The notes under the pieces are model-generated. The model saw nothing but the letters and a program-made list of their open reading frames with translations, made no database searches and had not been told where the DNA came from. From Piscicola geometra (Eukaryota > Annelida > Clitellata > Hirudinida > Piscicolidae), in the NCBI GenBank assembly GCA_943735955.1, contig OX030968.1, positions 3,205,843-3,269,842 of the forward strand: a stretch of 64,000 bases of DNA, read 5' to 3'. The stretch's first letter is position 1, and the number at the start of each line of letters is the position of its first letter. Position numbers and translations under genes: made by a program. This document shows positions 47,710 through 59,249 of the stretch, piece after piece.

Positions 47710-48269
47710 TTTGGAAAAGAATCTAAGACGTCTTACAAACGGAAGTACATTTAAATGGCGCTAACCATTTAAATGTTTTTGTAGAGCTTAATATTCAAAA
47801 TATTTTCAAAGAATTTCAACATGAATATAAAATATAAATTAGTTAAATAGTATTATTTGAAAAAATATTTTCATTGAAAGTGAGTTCAATTATATCATGA
47901 GAGTACAACTTAAATGAACTTTTAGTTTTCTTTAAGGAAATCATTTTTAATTCAAATTTAGTTTAGATCCTTGATATTCCGGATATAAATTATCAATCTG
48001 GAAAATTTATGACTTTTAGAACTTTTATGAAATTTAGAACTTTTATGACCAGAAGCTGACCGGAAATTGGGAAGACTAACTTGGCAGATGAAAAGAAAAT
48101 TTCACTTGGTCAATCAATCAATCATTCAATACTTTATATAGCGCTTTTTGTTAAAATCTAAAAACATTTTTTCATTAATAAACTATAATGAACAACAAGA
48201 ATTAGTTCAAAAGTTTTGAAAGAAACAGTAAATTAACAATTAATGCTGATGAGGCTTAATGATTAAGCA
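47710..48269. other. Intergenic region between divergent RIIa-protein and SNX genes
   Basis: AT-rich, no coding potential seen. Holds the second copy of the dispersed TTTATATAGCGC repeat (48111-48182). Presumably contains both promoters. Confidence 0.5.
48111..48182. repeat. Dispersed repeat, copy 2 (TTTATATAGCGC family, 5' half)
   Basis: CAATCAATCAATCATTCAAT then CTTTATATAGCGCTTTTTGT, matching 35065-35100. It ends soon afterwards, so it is truncated relative to copy 1. Confidence 0.78.
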
Positions 48270-49124
48270 ATGGCAGAAAAAGATGCATCTCTGATTCAAA
48301 GTTTGAAGGGGAACTCAGAAGCCCTAAAGTTCCAAGATCCTTTGGGAGCCAACAAGCTGTTCTCCGAGTCGGATGAAGAAGGCAACAATGACATTGTGAG
48401 TCTTTGATGGTAGTAATGATGATGATCACACTAATAATAAAGATATTATAACAAGGATAAAATAATAATTTTAATTAATAATGGGGTAATTTAAATAATT
48501 TCATCTTTTTATTATCTATTCATAATATCGCTACCACATTCATCATGGTCAATATTATTTCATTTCTAATTGATAATTCATTTGAAACACAGTTCTTCTT
48601 CTCCCAAATAAGTCCAGCTGTCAGCAAATACAAAAACGATGATGAAGAAGAAGACAACGAAAATGAAATTGTAGAAATATCTCAAAATCCACAGGATAAG
48701 GAATTTAAGAGTGGCTCAATAACTTTCCCTACCCACTCCGACCTCTCCAGCACCAACAACAACCACCACAACACTGCAAAGGCTGGAGTCTACAAACACA
48801 ACAACATCATCTTCAACAACGTTTCTCCCACCACTTTTAATCTCAAAACCAACAAATCAATGCCTACAAAACCATCCAGTCACACCCCCAACAAAACAGT
48901 CACCAAATCTACTCCTATATCACCCCAGAACAAACCTCCAAAGCACCCTTCCACCATAACCCCACCAATCCCAAATGACCTTACCATCACGGTTGACTGC
49001 CCTGAAAAACACTCATCCCTGCTCGAATCCTATGTCACTTTTCGCATCACCACACACGTACCCATTTTGTCATTTGTGCCTTTTCCATTTTTAACCTTAT
49101 CAATACTTGATGATGATGACCATA

Positions 49125-49201
<77 letters not shown>

Positions 49202-49492
49202 AATGATGAGGATGATCAATACCTATAAATTATATATATAAAATAGATTTTGGTACATTAATAAAATAATTCTTCATCACTACTTACTTTAGACATCAAG
49301 AACGGAATACGACCATAGCAACAACCACAAAAACAACTCTTCAAACAACAACAGTGTTGAAAGCAACAACAACAACACTCCAAGTCACCAGGTGAGACGA
49401 AGGTTCAATGACTTCGTGTGGCTGCATGAAAGACTCGATCAACAACACCCTAATCTTTTCATTCCTGTTGGTACTACTACTACTACTACTAT

Positions 49493-49585
<93 letters not shown>

Positions 49586-49590
49586 AACTT

Positions 49591-49666
<76 letters not shown>

Positions 49667-49682
49667 CACTACTACTACAACA

Positions 49683-49757
<75 letters not shown>

Positions 49758-51687
49758 ACTACGACTACTACTACAACTAATAATAATAATAATAATTATT
49801 ATTATTATAATTCTTCATCTATGCAGCCACTACCAGAAAAGCACCGACTAACAGACAGATTTGCTTCAGACTTTCTAAAAGCCAGAATGCTTTCACTTAA
49901 CAGGTAACAGCAGCAGCAGTAATACTGGAAAATGCCAAATTCTTCAGAACTTTGAAAATTGAAAATATTTTCATCTAATCTTTTTTCTACATTTCTTGGT
50001 CTAAAATTATTTTTTGTAGAAGATTTTTTTCACGGTAGTAGTGCTAGTAGTAGTTTCACCACCATCAAAGGTTCATGGGCAGGCTCTCTGCTCATCCAGT
50101 TCTCTCCTTCAGTCCATCACTCATCCTCTTTCTCACCGCCAAGCAATGGGTGTGTGCAATGGGTGTGTGCAATGGGTGTGTACAATGGGTGTGTGCAATG
50201 GGTGTGTACAATGGGTGTGTACAATGGGTGTGTACAATGGGTGTGTGCAATGGGTGTGTACAAAGGGTGTTTACAAATGGAGGGAGAGAGGGGGGAAATA
50301 AGATGAAGTGGAATTGAGACGCGAATTGGGTGAAAAGGGAGGTTTGAAAGTGGTCTAAAAAGTGTGGTTAACTGAGGTGAGGAGAGTTGTGACTGATTTA
50401 TTGAAAATGTTTCAATTTCAACTTCTTCCATCCAATAGGAATTCAAATCAAACGTCTCTAAAAGCACCAACCAATCAAACGGCTCTGGAGGCGGAGTTAT
50501 TAGCAAGCTGAGCCAATCATTGCATAGTATTAGTGGTCACATGATCAAAAACCGACCAATAGAATTTGAGGAAATAGGGGTGCGGTTGAAGGGCGTAGGT
50601 GAAAAGTTGAGATTGACTGAGAGAGTTGTCAGCAAGATAGTGAAAGAGCAAACAGGTTGGTTGGTTGATGGATGGATGGGTGAATGGAGACATTAATGAA
50701 TGGGCTAATGTGGAATTATATAAATGGATAAATTAGGAGTTTTATAAATAGATAAATGGAGAAATAGATGAATTATTGAGAAAAAAATTAAAATAATTCT
50801 TCACCAATGGCAGAGCTTTTCTCGCACCTGCATCTTCTCCACCCCTGCCTCCTGCTCTGGTCATCCAATGAAGAGGCCCTTTCCCCCATCCTCTCCTCCA
50901 CCTCGTCTGCCCTCCACCTCCAATCAAACACACTCGCCCAAGTGGTTTGTCCATTTGCATTTGAATTATTATTTTTTTACCCATTATTCCACTTTTTATT
51001 TTAAATATTATTTTCATTTTTTTGCTAATATTATAATTGTTTTTTATTATACTCTTCATTTTATCTACTTTTGTTATTATTGTTATTGATTTACAAAAGT
51101 ATCATCATCATCATCATCACCACCAGATCACCAGCACAGAGACACAAGTTCTCTTGCCAATAAGAGAATACATTCTTGACGTGGAAGCCATCAAGGTGGT
51201 GATGATTATGATGATTGCGATGATAGTGATGATGTTTATCATGATTATGATGATAGTGATGATGCTTTTGTAATAATAATAGGAGTGATCATCATTACAT
51301 TGTCGTCTCTTCATCATCATAATCATCACCATCATCTCATCACCATCATCATCACCATCATCACATCATCATCATCACCATCATCATCACCATCATCACA
51401 TCATCATCATCACCATCATCATCACCATCATCTCATCACCATCATCACCATCATCATCACATCATCATCATCACATCATCATCATCACCATCACCACCAC
51501 CACAGGCAGTCTTCAGACGCAGAGACCTGGCTCAGGGCCACCACGAACACATGTGCCAGGCCTACGCAAGCAAGAAACAAGACTTCAATATGGTCTCTTT
51601 TTAATATTATCATTATTATTCTGTTTTTATGATTATTATTGTTTATATTATGATTATTATTATTTATATTATTATTTATATTATTTA

Positions 51688-51748
<61 letters not shown>

Positions 51749-52467
51749 GTTGTTTTTATTATTATATATTTTTTATACTATTTCTTTATATGTTTATATA
51801 TATATATATTTTTAAACATTATTTTTGTGTTTCTCTTTATTTTAATTCTTTGTTTTCATACCTCACAGACAACAGAAAACCTTGCAGAGGTAATTCTCTA
51901 GCGATTTCTTCAAACAATATTATTACATGTTTGTTAATCTTTTTGTTATCATTATCATTTATTAATCCTCATTTAGGCTTACAAAGAAATGGAGAGTGCG
52001 AACGATAGACGAAGTTGCGTGGAGGCGGATCTGAGGGCGGAGTTTGAGAGGTGGAGCGCCAATCAGAAGAGAGACCTGCAATCTATTTTTAGAGCCTTCG
52101 CAGAGAACCAATTGAAGTTCAACCAGACGGTTCGTTGTAATGAGTATGATTAAATAAATATATAATTAGATGTATTTAATCAATAAAATTAAATAATATA
52201 TATTTAAATGTGTCTCATAAATAAGACTAAATAATATATTGTTAAATGTATATGATCAATAAAACGAAATATATAATTGAATTTCTTTAATAAATAAAGC
52301 TAAATATTATATAATTAAATGTATATAATAAATAAAGCTAAATATATTTAATTAATAAAATTAAATTTATTTAGATCAAGATAGTTCAATACGATGAAGC
52401 GCTACAACACTACTACAGAGGCTGTGTGTATGGGAGAAGGTGGTCGATACAGCTAGAGGTGTTGTGA
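48270..52467 (+). CDS. SNX30: SNX7/SNX30-type PX-BAR sorting nexin, 12 exons
   Basis: SNX7 and SNX30 pair with SNX4 on endosomes for recycling and autophagy traffic. Exons: 48270-48395, 48593-49057, 49293-49466, 49827-49903, 50071-50149, 50439-50655, 50814-50944, 51127-51195, 51506-51592, 51869-51889, 51977-52129, 52375-52467. Phases close to 563 residues. The PX domain reads ITVDCPEKHSSLLESYVTF, RRRFNDFVWLHERL, PPLPEKH, FLKARMLSLNRFMGRLSAHP, FLTAKQW. It contains a long Asn/Ser insertion (exon 3) between the strand TSRTEYDHS and the RRRF phosphoinositide-binding element. The BAR part reads NRPIEFEEIGVRLKGVGEKL, REYILDVEAIK, AEFERWSANQKRDLQSIF. EKHxxxxESYxTFRITT, RPxEFxxIG and FLTAK favour SNX7/SNX30 over SNX1/2. 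Paralogue choice is uncertain. The C-terminus may be frame-shifted (see findings). Confidence 0.92.
49111..49202. repeat. (GAT)n array in SNX intron 2
   Basis: About 30 GAT triplets in the intron between 49057 and 49293. The frame is open from the exon, so intron retention would add a poly-Asp tail. Confidence 0.92.
49471..49790. repeat. (ACT)n array in SNX intron 3, starting at the donor
   Basis: ACT triplets with ACAACTT and GCTGCT interruptions, beginning four bases after the donor (CCT|gttggtactact at 49466/49467) and fading into AAT repeats. Poly-Thr/Leu frames are artefacts. Confidence 0.93.
50140..50272. repeat. 13-bp minisatellite that duplicates a SNX exon-intron junction
   Basis: The exon ends CAATGG and the intron begins gtgtgtg. 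The next bases repeat CAATGGgtgtgtg (or gtgtgta) about nine more times. Each unit is thus a copy of the donor junction with its last six exonic bases. Confidence 0.93.
51300..51500. repeat. (ATC)/(ACC) composite array in SNX intron
   Basis: CATCATCACCATCATC-type repeats running into the acceptor (ccaccacag) of the exon at 51506. The next intron holds an (ATT)n array at about 51650-51750. Confidence 0.9.
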
Positions 52468-52479
52468 GGAGGGTGCAAG

Positions 52480-52950
52480 AGAGAAGGAAGGAGGAGGAGA
52501 AGGAGGGATGAGTGGAGGGAGGGAAAGAGAAGAAGGAAGAGGAGGGTTGAGTGGATGGAGGGATGGAGAAGGAGGGATGAGTGGAGGGAGGGAAAGAGAA
52601 GAAGGAAGAGGAGGGTTGAGTGGATGGAGGGATGGAGAAGGAGGGATGAATGGAGGGAGGGATGGCTGAATGGATAATTGAATGGATGGAGGGATGGCTG
52701 AATGGATAGTTGAATGGATGGAGGAATGGATGAATGGATAGTTGAATGGATGGAGGGATGGCTGAATGGATAATTGAATGGATGGAGGGATGGCTGAATG
52801 GATAATTGAATGGATGGAAGGATGGCTGAATGGATAGTTGAATGGATGGAGGGATGGCTGAATGGATAATTGAATGGATGGAGGGATGGCTGAATGGATA
52901 GTTGAATGGATGGAGGGATGGCTGAATGGAGGAATGAGGGCAGTTAACTA
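52480..52950. repeat. Two successive minisatellites 3' of SNX
   Basis: About 52480-52660: roughly 75-bp units made of GGAGGGATGGAGAAGGAGGG, ATGAGTGGAGGGAGGGAAAG and AGAAGGAAGAGGAGGGTTGA plus a GTGGAT-type joint. About 52660-52945: 32-bp units of GGATGGCTGAATGGATAATT plus GAATGGATGGAG, about nine copies, varying ATAATT/ATAGTT. Confidence 0.88.
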
Positions 52951-53013
52951 ACTGAGTGTGTGAGGAATGATCTTCCCTACAAGAGGAACTTTCACATTTC
53001 TAGTCATTAAGTC

Positions 53014-54724
53014 GCCCTGTGAACATTCTATATGGGCCTATATGGGTCCCATATGGGCTAAATGGGCTAAGGGTAATCAATATGGGTCCTATATGGGCTT
53101 CGTGGGCTAGAGATTATCTATATGGGCCCTATATGGGTCCTATATGGGCTAAATGGGCTTTAAAAAAGAATAAAATTTAACGTGTTTTTAAAGAAAAGCC
53201 TATTTGGGAAGTATATGGGTCCTAAATGGGCTAAATGGGCTTTGAATAATGATAATAATTAAAGTGTTTTCATGGAAAGCCTATGTGGGTCCTTTATGGG
53301 TCCTATATGGGCTAAATGGGCTTTAAAAATATTAATAATTCTGAGTGTTTTCAAGGAAAGCCTATATGGGTCCTATATGGGTCCTATATGGGCTAAATGG
53401 GCTTTGAATAATAAAAAAAGTTGAAGTGTTTTTATGGAAAGCCTATGTGGGTCCTATATGGGTCCTATATGGGCTAAATGGGCTTTGAATAAGAAAAAAA
53501 AGTTTAAGTGTTTTTATGTAAAGCCTATGTGGGTCCTATATGGGTCCTATATGGGCTAAATGGGCTTTAAAAAAATAATAGTTCTGAATGTTTTCAAGGA
53601 AAGCCTATGTGGGTCCTATGTGGGTCCTATATGGGCTAAATGGGCTTTGAATAATAAAAAAAGTTTAAGTGTTTTTGTGTAAAGCCTATGTGGGTCCTAT
53701 ATGGGCTAAATGGGCTTTGAATAATAAAAAAAAGTTTAAGTGTTTTTGTGGAAAGCCTATGTGGGTCCTATATGGGCTAAATGGGCTTTGAATATTAAAA
53801 AAAGTTCAAGTGTTTTCAAGGAAAGCCTATGTGGGTCCTATATGGGCTCAATGGACTTCGAATTAGTGTAACATATGGCCATGGTTTTTGTAAAATGTTT
53901 TTAATTTTTTTATTTTAGTCATTTGAATTTATTATCTCTTTTATTCTAGAAATGTTATCTTCTGTTGTAATTATTTAAAAAGTATTTGTCTATAAAAGTC
54001 ATTCTGGTTTCTTATTAAAGTTTTTTTTTAAAAATTATCATTATTAAATATTAATATTAAAAAATTTAAAGTTATGCAAATAATTATTCAATAGTTCAAC
54101 AAACTTTTCGAAACCCCACAAGTTGTAATCAATGTATTCAATATCTATATAAGATACCAGCCATTTTTATTAATATATGTAATGACAAAAAAAGCCGGTT
54201 AGCACTCCCCTTTACCAGAACAAATGAAACCATGGTATTTAATTCATCAATAAATTATTCGCAACAGGTTCTGTCAAAACCAATTCAACTCAAACATACA
54301 GAAGAGAAATCAAAGTACACGTTTCCAAATTAAAAAAGCAAGCCAAGCAAAATTCAAAAAAAAATAATCTTGAAGAATCCGATTAATCACATTTTTTATA
54401 TTTGGACTATTTTTCTTACATCTTTTAATTTGTGTTTGGCAGAAATATTTTAATTGCTTTTTATAAAAATAAATAATTTATCAATCAATCATGTGTTGCC
54501 CATATAGCCCATATGGGACCCACTTAATTTGGTGTAGCATTTTGACATGGGTCCCATATGGGCTGCCCATATAGGGCCCATATAGTTGCCCATATAGCCC
54601 ATATGGGACCCACGTAAATCGGTGTAGCATTTTGACATGGGTCCCATATGGGCTGCCCATATGGGGCCCATATAGTTGCCCATATGGGACCCATATAGGT
54701 CCCATATAGAATGTTCACAGGGCG
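53014..54724. mobile_element. Terminal-inverted-repeat element with internal arrays of its terminal motif
   Basis: A 24-bp sequence at 53014-53037 (starting CGCCCTGTGAACATT and ending ATATGGG) recurs as a perfect reverse complement at 54701-54724. The left arm (53030-53870) is a degenerate tandem array of about 75-110-bp units, each with GGGTCCTATATGGGCTAAAT followed by an A/T-rich linker with AAGTGTTTT. The right arm (54495-54720) has CCCATATGGGACCCA-type units in the opposite orientation. Between them is 600 bp of AT-rich DNA with no long ORF. This is the layout of a non-autonomous foldback-like DNA transposon. The only flanking match is GT on both sides, so the target duplication is not established. 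Confidence 0.75.
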
Positions 54725-55660
54725 GTTTCTTTTTAATATTCTCTTGTATCTTTGTCTACATGTGCATTGGATTATGACACTTTTGCAACCCCGTATGACA
54801 ATGGTTCTGCAAGGGGAGTTTTGATTCAGAAATGATTAAAACATTCCTATATTACTTCGTTTTAGAAACTTCGCCCATCCCCTAAAATCGTGTTTTGGAA
54901 TTATTGCGGTAGTAAAATTTTATTTATTTATAACTTTTTAGATTTCTGTATTGTCTCTATTCTACTTTTTCTTACAACTTGCTTTAGCTTTCTTTTTGTT
55001 TTTTAAACCGTTTTGCTATTTTCTTAATTTTCTTTTAGTAAAAATGATCACTGAACCAAATTCGACAAATAAATTAAGAAATTTCAAATCATTGAACCTC
55101 CCCACTTCATAAGAACGGTCAAAAAGACTAAGGCACTGTCACTAGCACAGCATTCCACCACCACCACCACCCATGGAATTCTAGAGATATCAATAAATCA
55201 AAACTATTTCTACAGCTCATTTTCCCTGATTCAAACGCGCTTTCAAATCATTTGTTTAATAAAACAGGTTTTTAGACTCCCTCAAATATATGTGAACATA
55301 TCAATTTAAATATAGATGTTGGTCCTGACTATCCTATCCACTACCACCACTGCCACCACCACCACCACCCCTGCTGCTAATTCAGGATCGATTCAACACA
55401 GAAAGTCCTGCGTGAAGTGTCACATTTGACTCTCACTGATTACTTGGCAGGCCTGCGCGTGCGTACTTCAGTGTGGGCAAGAGGCGCTGGTAATTCGTTA
55501 CATTTAACTGATTAAACTTACCATGGTTTTTAATGTATGCATAAGTTTTCATGATGATGATGATGCTTGGGATGGTAATGATAATAATAATAACAACGAA
55601 GAGCCACTCAGTATATGATAATTTTCAGTTAAATATGCTTGCGATAATTGTTTATTTTTG
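54725..55660. other. Intergenic region with a possible coding scrap and repeat copy
   Basis: At about 55388-55490 the plus strand can be read STQKVLREVSHLTLTDYLAG and on to a Trp-Ala-Arg-Gly stretch, a balanced non-repetitive sequence. It is followed by a TAA and has an upstream AG at 55384-55385, but no partner exon or family was found. The third copy of the dispersed repeat is at 55225-55316. Short CCA repeats occur at 55155 and 55345. Confidence 0.25.
55225..55316. repeat. Dispersed repeat, copy 3 (3' half)
   Basis: TTCAAACGCGCTTTCAAAT, GTTTAATAAAACAGGTTTTT and AGACTCCCTCAAATATATG, then ATCAATTTAAATATA. It matches 35105-35193, the second half of copy 1, and lacks the CAATCAATC/TATAGCGC head. 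Confidence 0.7.
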
Positions 55661-55668
55661 TGAATATA

Positions 55669-57807
55669 GTTGTTTTGAATAAATATACTATAGTTGTTTT
55701 GAATAAATATACTATAGTTGTTTTGAATAAATATACTATAGTTGTTTTGAATAAATATACTATAGTTGTTTTGAATAAATATACTATAGTTGTTTTGAAT
55801 AAATATACTATAGTTGTTTTGAATAAATATACTATAGTTGTTTTGAATAAATATACTATAGTTGTTTTGAATAAATATACTATAGTTGTTTTGAATAAAT
55901 ATACTATAGTTGTTTTGAATAAATATACTATAGTTGTTTTGAATAAATATACTATAGTTGTTTTGAATAAATATACTATAGTTGTTTTGAATAAATATAC
56001 TATAGTTGTTTTGAATAAATATACTATAGTTGTTTTGAATAAATATACTATAGTTGTTTTGAATAAATATACTATAGTTGTTTTGAATAAATATACTATA
56101 GTTGTTTTGAATAAATATACTATAGTTGTTTTGAATAAATATACTATAGTTGTTTTGAATAAATATACTATAGTTGTTTTGAATAAATATACTATAGTTG
56201 TTTTGAATAAATATACTATAGTTGTTTTGAATAAATATACTATAGTTGTTTTTAATAAGTATACTATAGTTGTTTTGAATAAATATACTATAGTTGTTTT
56301 GAATAAATATACTATAGTTGTTTTGAATAAATATACTATAGTTGTTTTGAATAAATATACTATAGTTGTTTTGAATAAATATACTATAGTTGTTTTGAAT
56401 AAATATACTATAGTTGTTTTTAATAAGTATACTATAGTTGTTTTGAATAAATATACTATAGTTGTTTTGAATAAATATACTATAGTTGTTTTGAATAAAT
56501 ATACTATAGTTGTTTTGAATAAATATACTATAGTTGTTTTGAATAAATATACTATAGTTGTTTTGAATAAATATACTATAGTTGTTTTGATTAAATATAC
56601 TATAGTTGTTTTGAATAAATATACTATAGTTGTTTTGAAAAATAATTATACTATAGTAGTTTTGAATAAATATACTATAGTTGTTTTGAATAAATATACT
56701 ATAGTAGTTTTGAATAAATATACTATAGTTGTTTTGAATAAATATACTATAGTTGTTTGGAATAAATATACTATAGTTGTTTTGAATAAATATACTATAG
56801 TTGTTTTGAATAAATATACTATAGTTGTTTTGATTAAATATACTATAGTTGTTTTGAATAAATATACTATAGTTGTTTTGAATAAATATACTATAGTTGT
56901 TTTGAATAAATATATTATAGTTGTTTTGAACAAATATACTATAGTTGTTTTGAATAAATATACTATAGTTGTTTTGAATAAATATACTATAGTTGTTTTG
57001 AATAAATATACTATAGTTGTTTTGAATAAATATACTATAGTTGTTTTGAATAAATATACTATAGTTGTTTTGAATAAATTTATTATAGTTGTTTTGAATA
57101 AATATACTATAGTTGTTTTGAATAAATATACTATAGTTATTTTAAAAAATAATTATACTATAGTTGTTTTGAATAAATATACTATAGTTGTTTTGAATAA
57201 ATATACTATAGTTGTTTTGAATAAATATACTATAGTTGTTTTGAATAAATTTATTATAGTTGTTTTGAATAAATTTATTATAGTTGTTTTGAATAAATTT
57301 ATTATAGTTGTTTTGAATAAATTTATTATAGTTGTTTTGAATAAATTTATTATAGTTGTTTTGAATAAATATACTATAGTTGTTTTGAATAAATATACTA
57401 TAGTTGTTTTGAATAAATATACTATAGTTGTTTTGAATAAATTCACTATAGTTGTTTTGAATAAATTTATTATAGTTGTTTTGAATAAATATACTATAGT
57501 TGTTTTGAATAAATATACTATAGTTATTTTAAAAAATAATTATACTATAGTTGTTTTGAATAAATATACTATAGTTGTTTTGAATAAATTTATTATAGTT
57601 GTTTTGAATAAATATACTATAGTTGTTTTGAATAAATATACTATAGTTGTTTTGAATAAATATACTATAGTTGTTTTGAATAAATTTATTATAGTTGTTT
57701 TGAATAAATATACTATAGTTGTTTTGAATAAATTTATTATAGTTGTTTTGAATAAATATACTATAGTTGTTTTGAATAAATTTATTATAGTTGTTTTGAA
57801 TAAATAT
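55669..57807. repeat. 24-bp satellite, about 89 tandem copies
   Basis: Unit GTTGTTTTGAATAAATATAC followed by TATA. The first 25 or so copies are nearly identical; later copies carry shared variants (AATTTATTATA, ATTAAATATAC, and a longer AAAAATAATTATACTATA form) that recur in blocks, showing segmental duplication. The unit length keeps one frame open (VVLNKYTI repeated over 700 codons), but there is no start context, splice site or codon-level conservation, so I do not call a gene. Confidence 0.95.
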
Positions 57808-58533
57808 CGATTGAGAGATGTTACATTAAATCACTGCCTCTGACACGCGTCATGCTTGCCCCTCTCTGACGTCTTTATACTCTGCTTTTTGATTGGTCGA
57901 TTAAATATTCATGCGCCTAATTACATATGCATGAGACGAGACTGCTTAGTTATGCATAAGATCATGATGGAGTGAGTAGCGGATGCTTGTATTATTTGGA
58001 GCTTGGGCCATATTCTTTGCTATTCTCCACAGTACATGAAAAGATTTTAATTATATTTTCTGAATAATATAATACTCATGTGTTTCATCTTTTTTATTAA
58101 GATTTTTTTAATATCAACCACATTATTATTATCCCCCATTCAATTTCAATTTGGTGTGTATTTTGTAACATGGCCTGCGTCTGTCAGGCTGTGATTTATA
58201 GAAAAAGATATATGAAATAAAAAAACAAAAAATATACAGACATCTTTCTATGCAGCTTCCAGTCCTATTTCACGATGCGAAGTGGAATGATTCTCCCAGG
58301 AGTGGCCACTTGGAACAATCTGTAATTCCATTCTTCCATTTACTTCCACACTCCATGACTCCAGTCAGAGATCAACACTTGCTTGTTGCCTCATGAGGTC
58401 TCAAAGTTCAAAACTTGAGGCCATTTCTCCTGAATTTACAATAATTTGCAATAAAAGTTGAAAAATCCAACGTCCGACGAATGCTAAATTGATTCATCAA
58501 CCAATGAAAAATCAGGTGTTAGTGAGGCTCGCT

Positions 58534-58588
58534 CTGATTGGTGCACTGGAAATACCTCCAGCCAATCCGCTTTGTTCTTTATATAAGT
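58534..58588 (+). promoter_or_regulatory. CCAAT/TATA-like cluster, possible promoter
   Basis: ATTGG (inverted CCAAT) at 58537-58541, CCAAT at 58562-58566 and TTATATAAG at about 58579-58587 sit in correct order and spacing for a plus-strand core promoter. The nearest candidate gene is the spalt-like ORF 660 bp downstream. It is motif-based only. Confidence 0.3.
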
Positions 58589-58694
58589 AATATATTTAAT
58601 GAATAAGTAAAGTATGCGATTTTAAAAGCAAAATGATGATTAAATCTGTTTAATATTTCAATCTTGAAGTGATAAAATCCAAAGGAGGGTTCAG

Positions 58695-58740
58695 TCAATA
58701 CTGCAAGTGTTCCTTCAATAGTTGTACCAGGTCCTTATAT
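58695..58740 (-). CDS. Possible terminal exon scrap (minus)
   Basis: A strong acceptor (ttgttttctattatattctctag on the minus strand, written here in the intron) precedes YKDLVQLLKEHLQY and a TGA at 58697-58695. A second exon-like piece at 59244-59178 reads [18 protein letters not shown] before a good donor (gtaggt). The two do not join in phase directly and no family is recognised. The second one would overlap the promoter side of the spalt-like ORF. Confidence 0.2.
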
Positions 58741-59249
58741 CTAGAGAATATAATAGAAAACAAATCATTTATGAATAAAGTACTCGAAAAGGTATTAAAA
58801 ACAAATTAGGCAACTAATTATTTAAAATTAAAGTCATTAAAAAAGTAATTAGTTTAAATATTTAAACCATTAAAGTCATTAAAAAAAATTAGACAATCAA
58901 TTAGTTGAACTAGTTAATGAGTTCGGATCGATGATGATTTGAGACATGGACCTCTCATATTTACAGGCCCATAAAGCTTATCTGTAAAGAGCTTGTCAGT
59001 CTGCTGCCTTATTTACAACTCCACCAAAAAGAAACAATAAAAATATTTAATAACTTTAATTTACTTTTATTTAAAACTTCATCATCAAAAATAATTTAAT
59101 TAATTAATCTTTTTAATCTTGAAATTCTGATCGTTCGTAAGTAATGCTACTCAACTTACTGACACTTCAGTACCTACCCCATATAGCTGCGACTGATTTA
59201 ACGGCATCTCTTAGATTATAGCTACCATCCACCTTGTCATCGTTCTACC

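Larger units (their letters stand above)
57808..59249. other. Unique AT-rich region between the satellite and the spalt-like gene
   Basis: No complete gene recognised. Two short minus-strand stretches look exon-like and are listed separately. At 57870-57965 there are a TGACGTC (CRE-type) site, an ATTGG box and TATGCAT octamer-like motifs. Confidence 0.4.

Noticed and set aside
48270..52467. Identity as SNX1/SNX2
   Set aside because: The first exon and acidic start suggested it, but the PX and BAR motifs (ESYVTFRITT, FLTAK, RPIEFEEIG) match SNX7/SNX30.
55648..57843. 731-codon ORF of repeated VVLNKYTI
   Set aside because: It is a 24-bp satellite read in the one open phase. Variation among units does not favour synonymous changes and there is no promoter, start context or partner exon.
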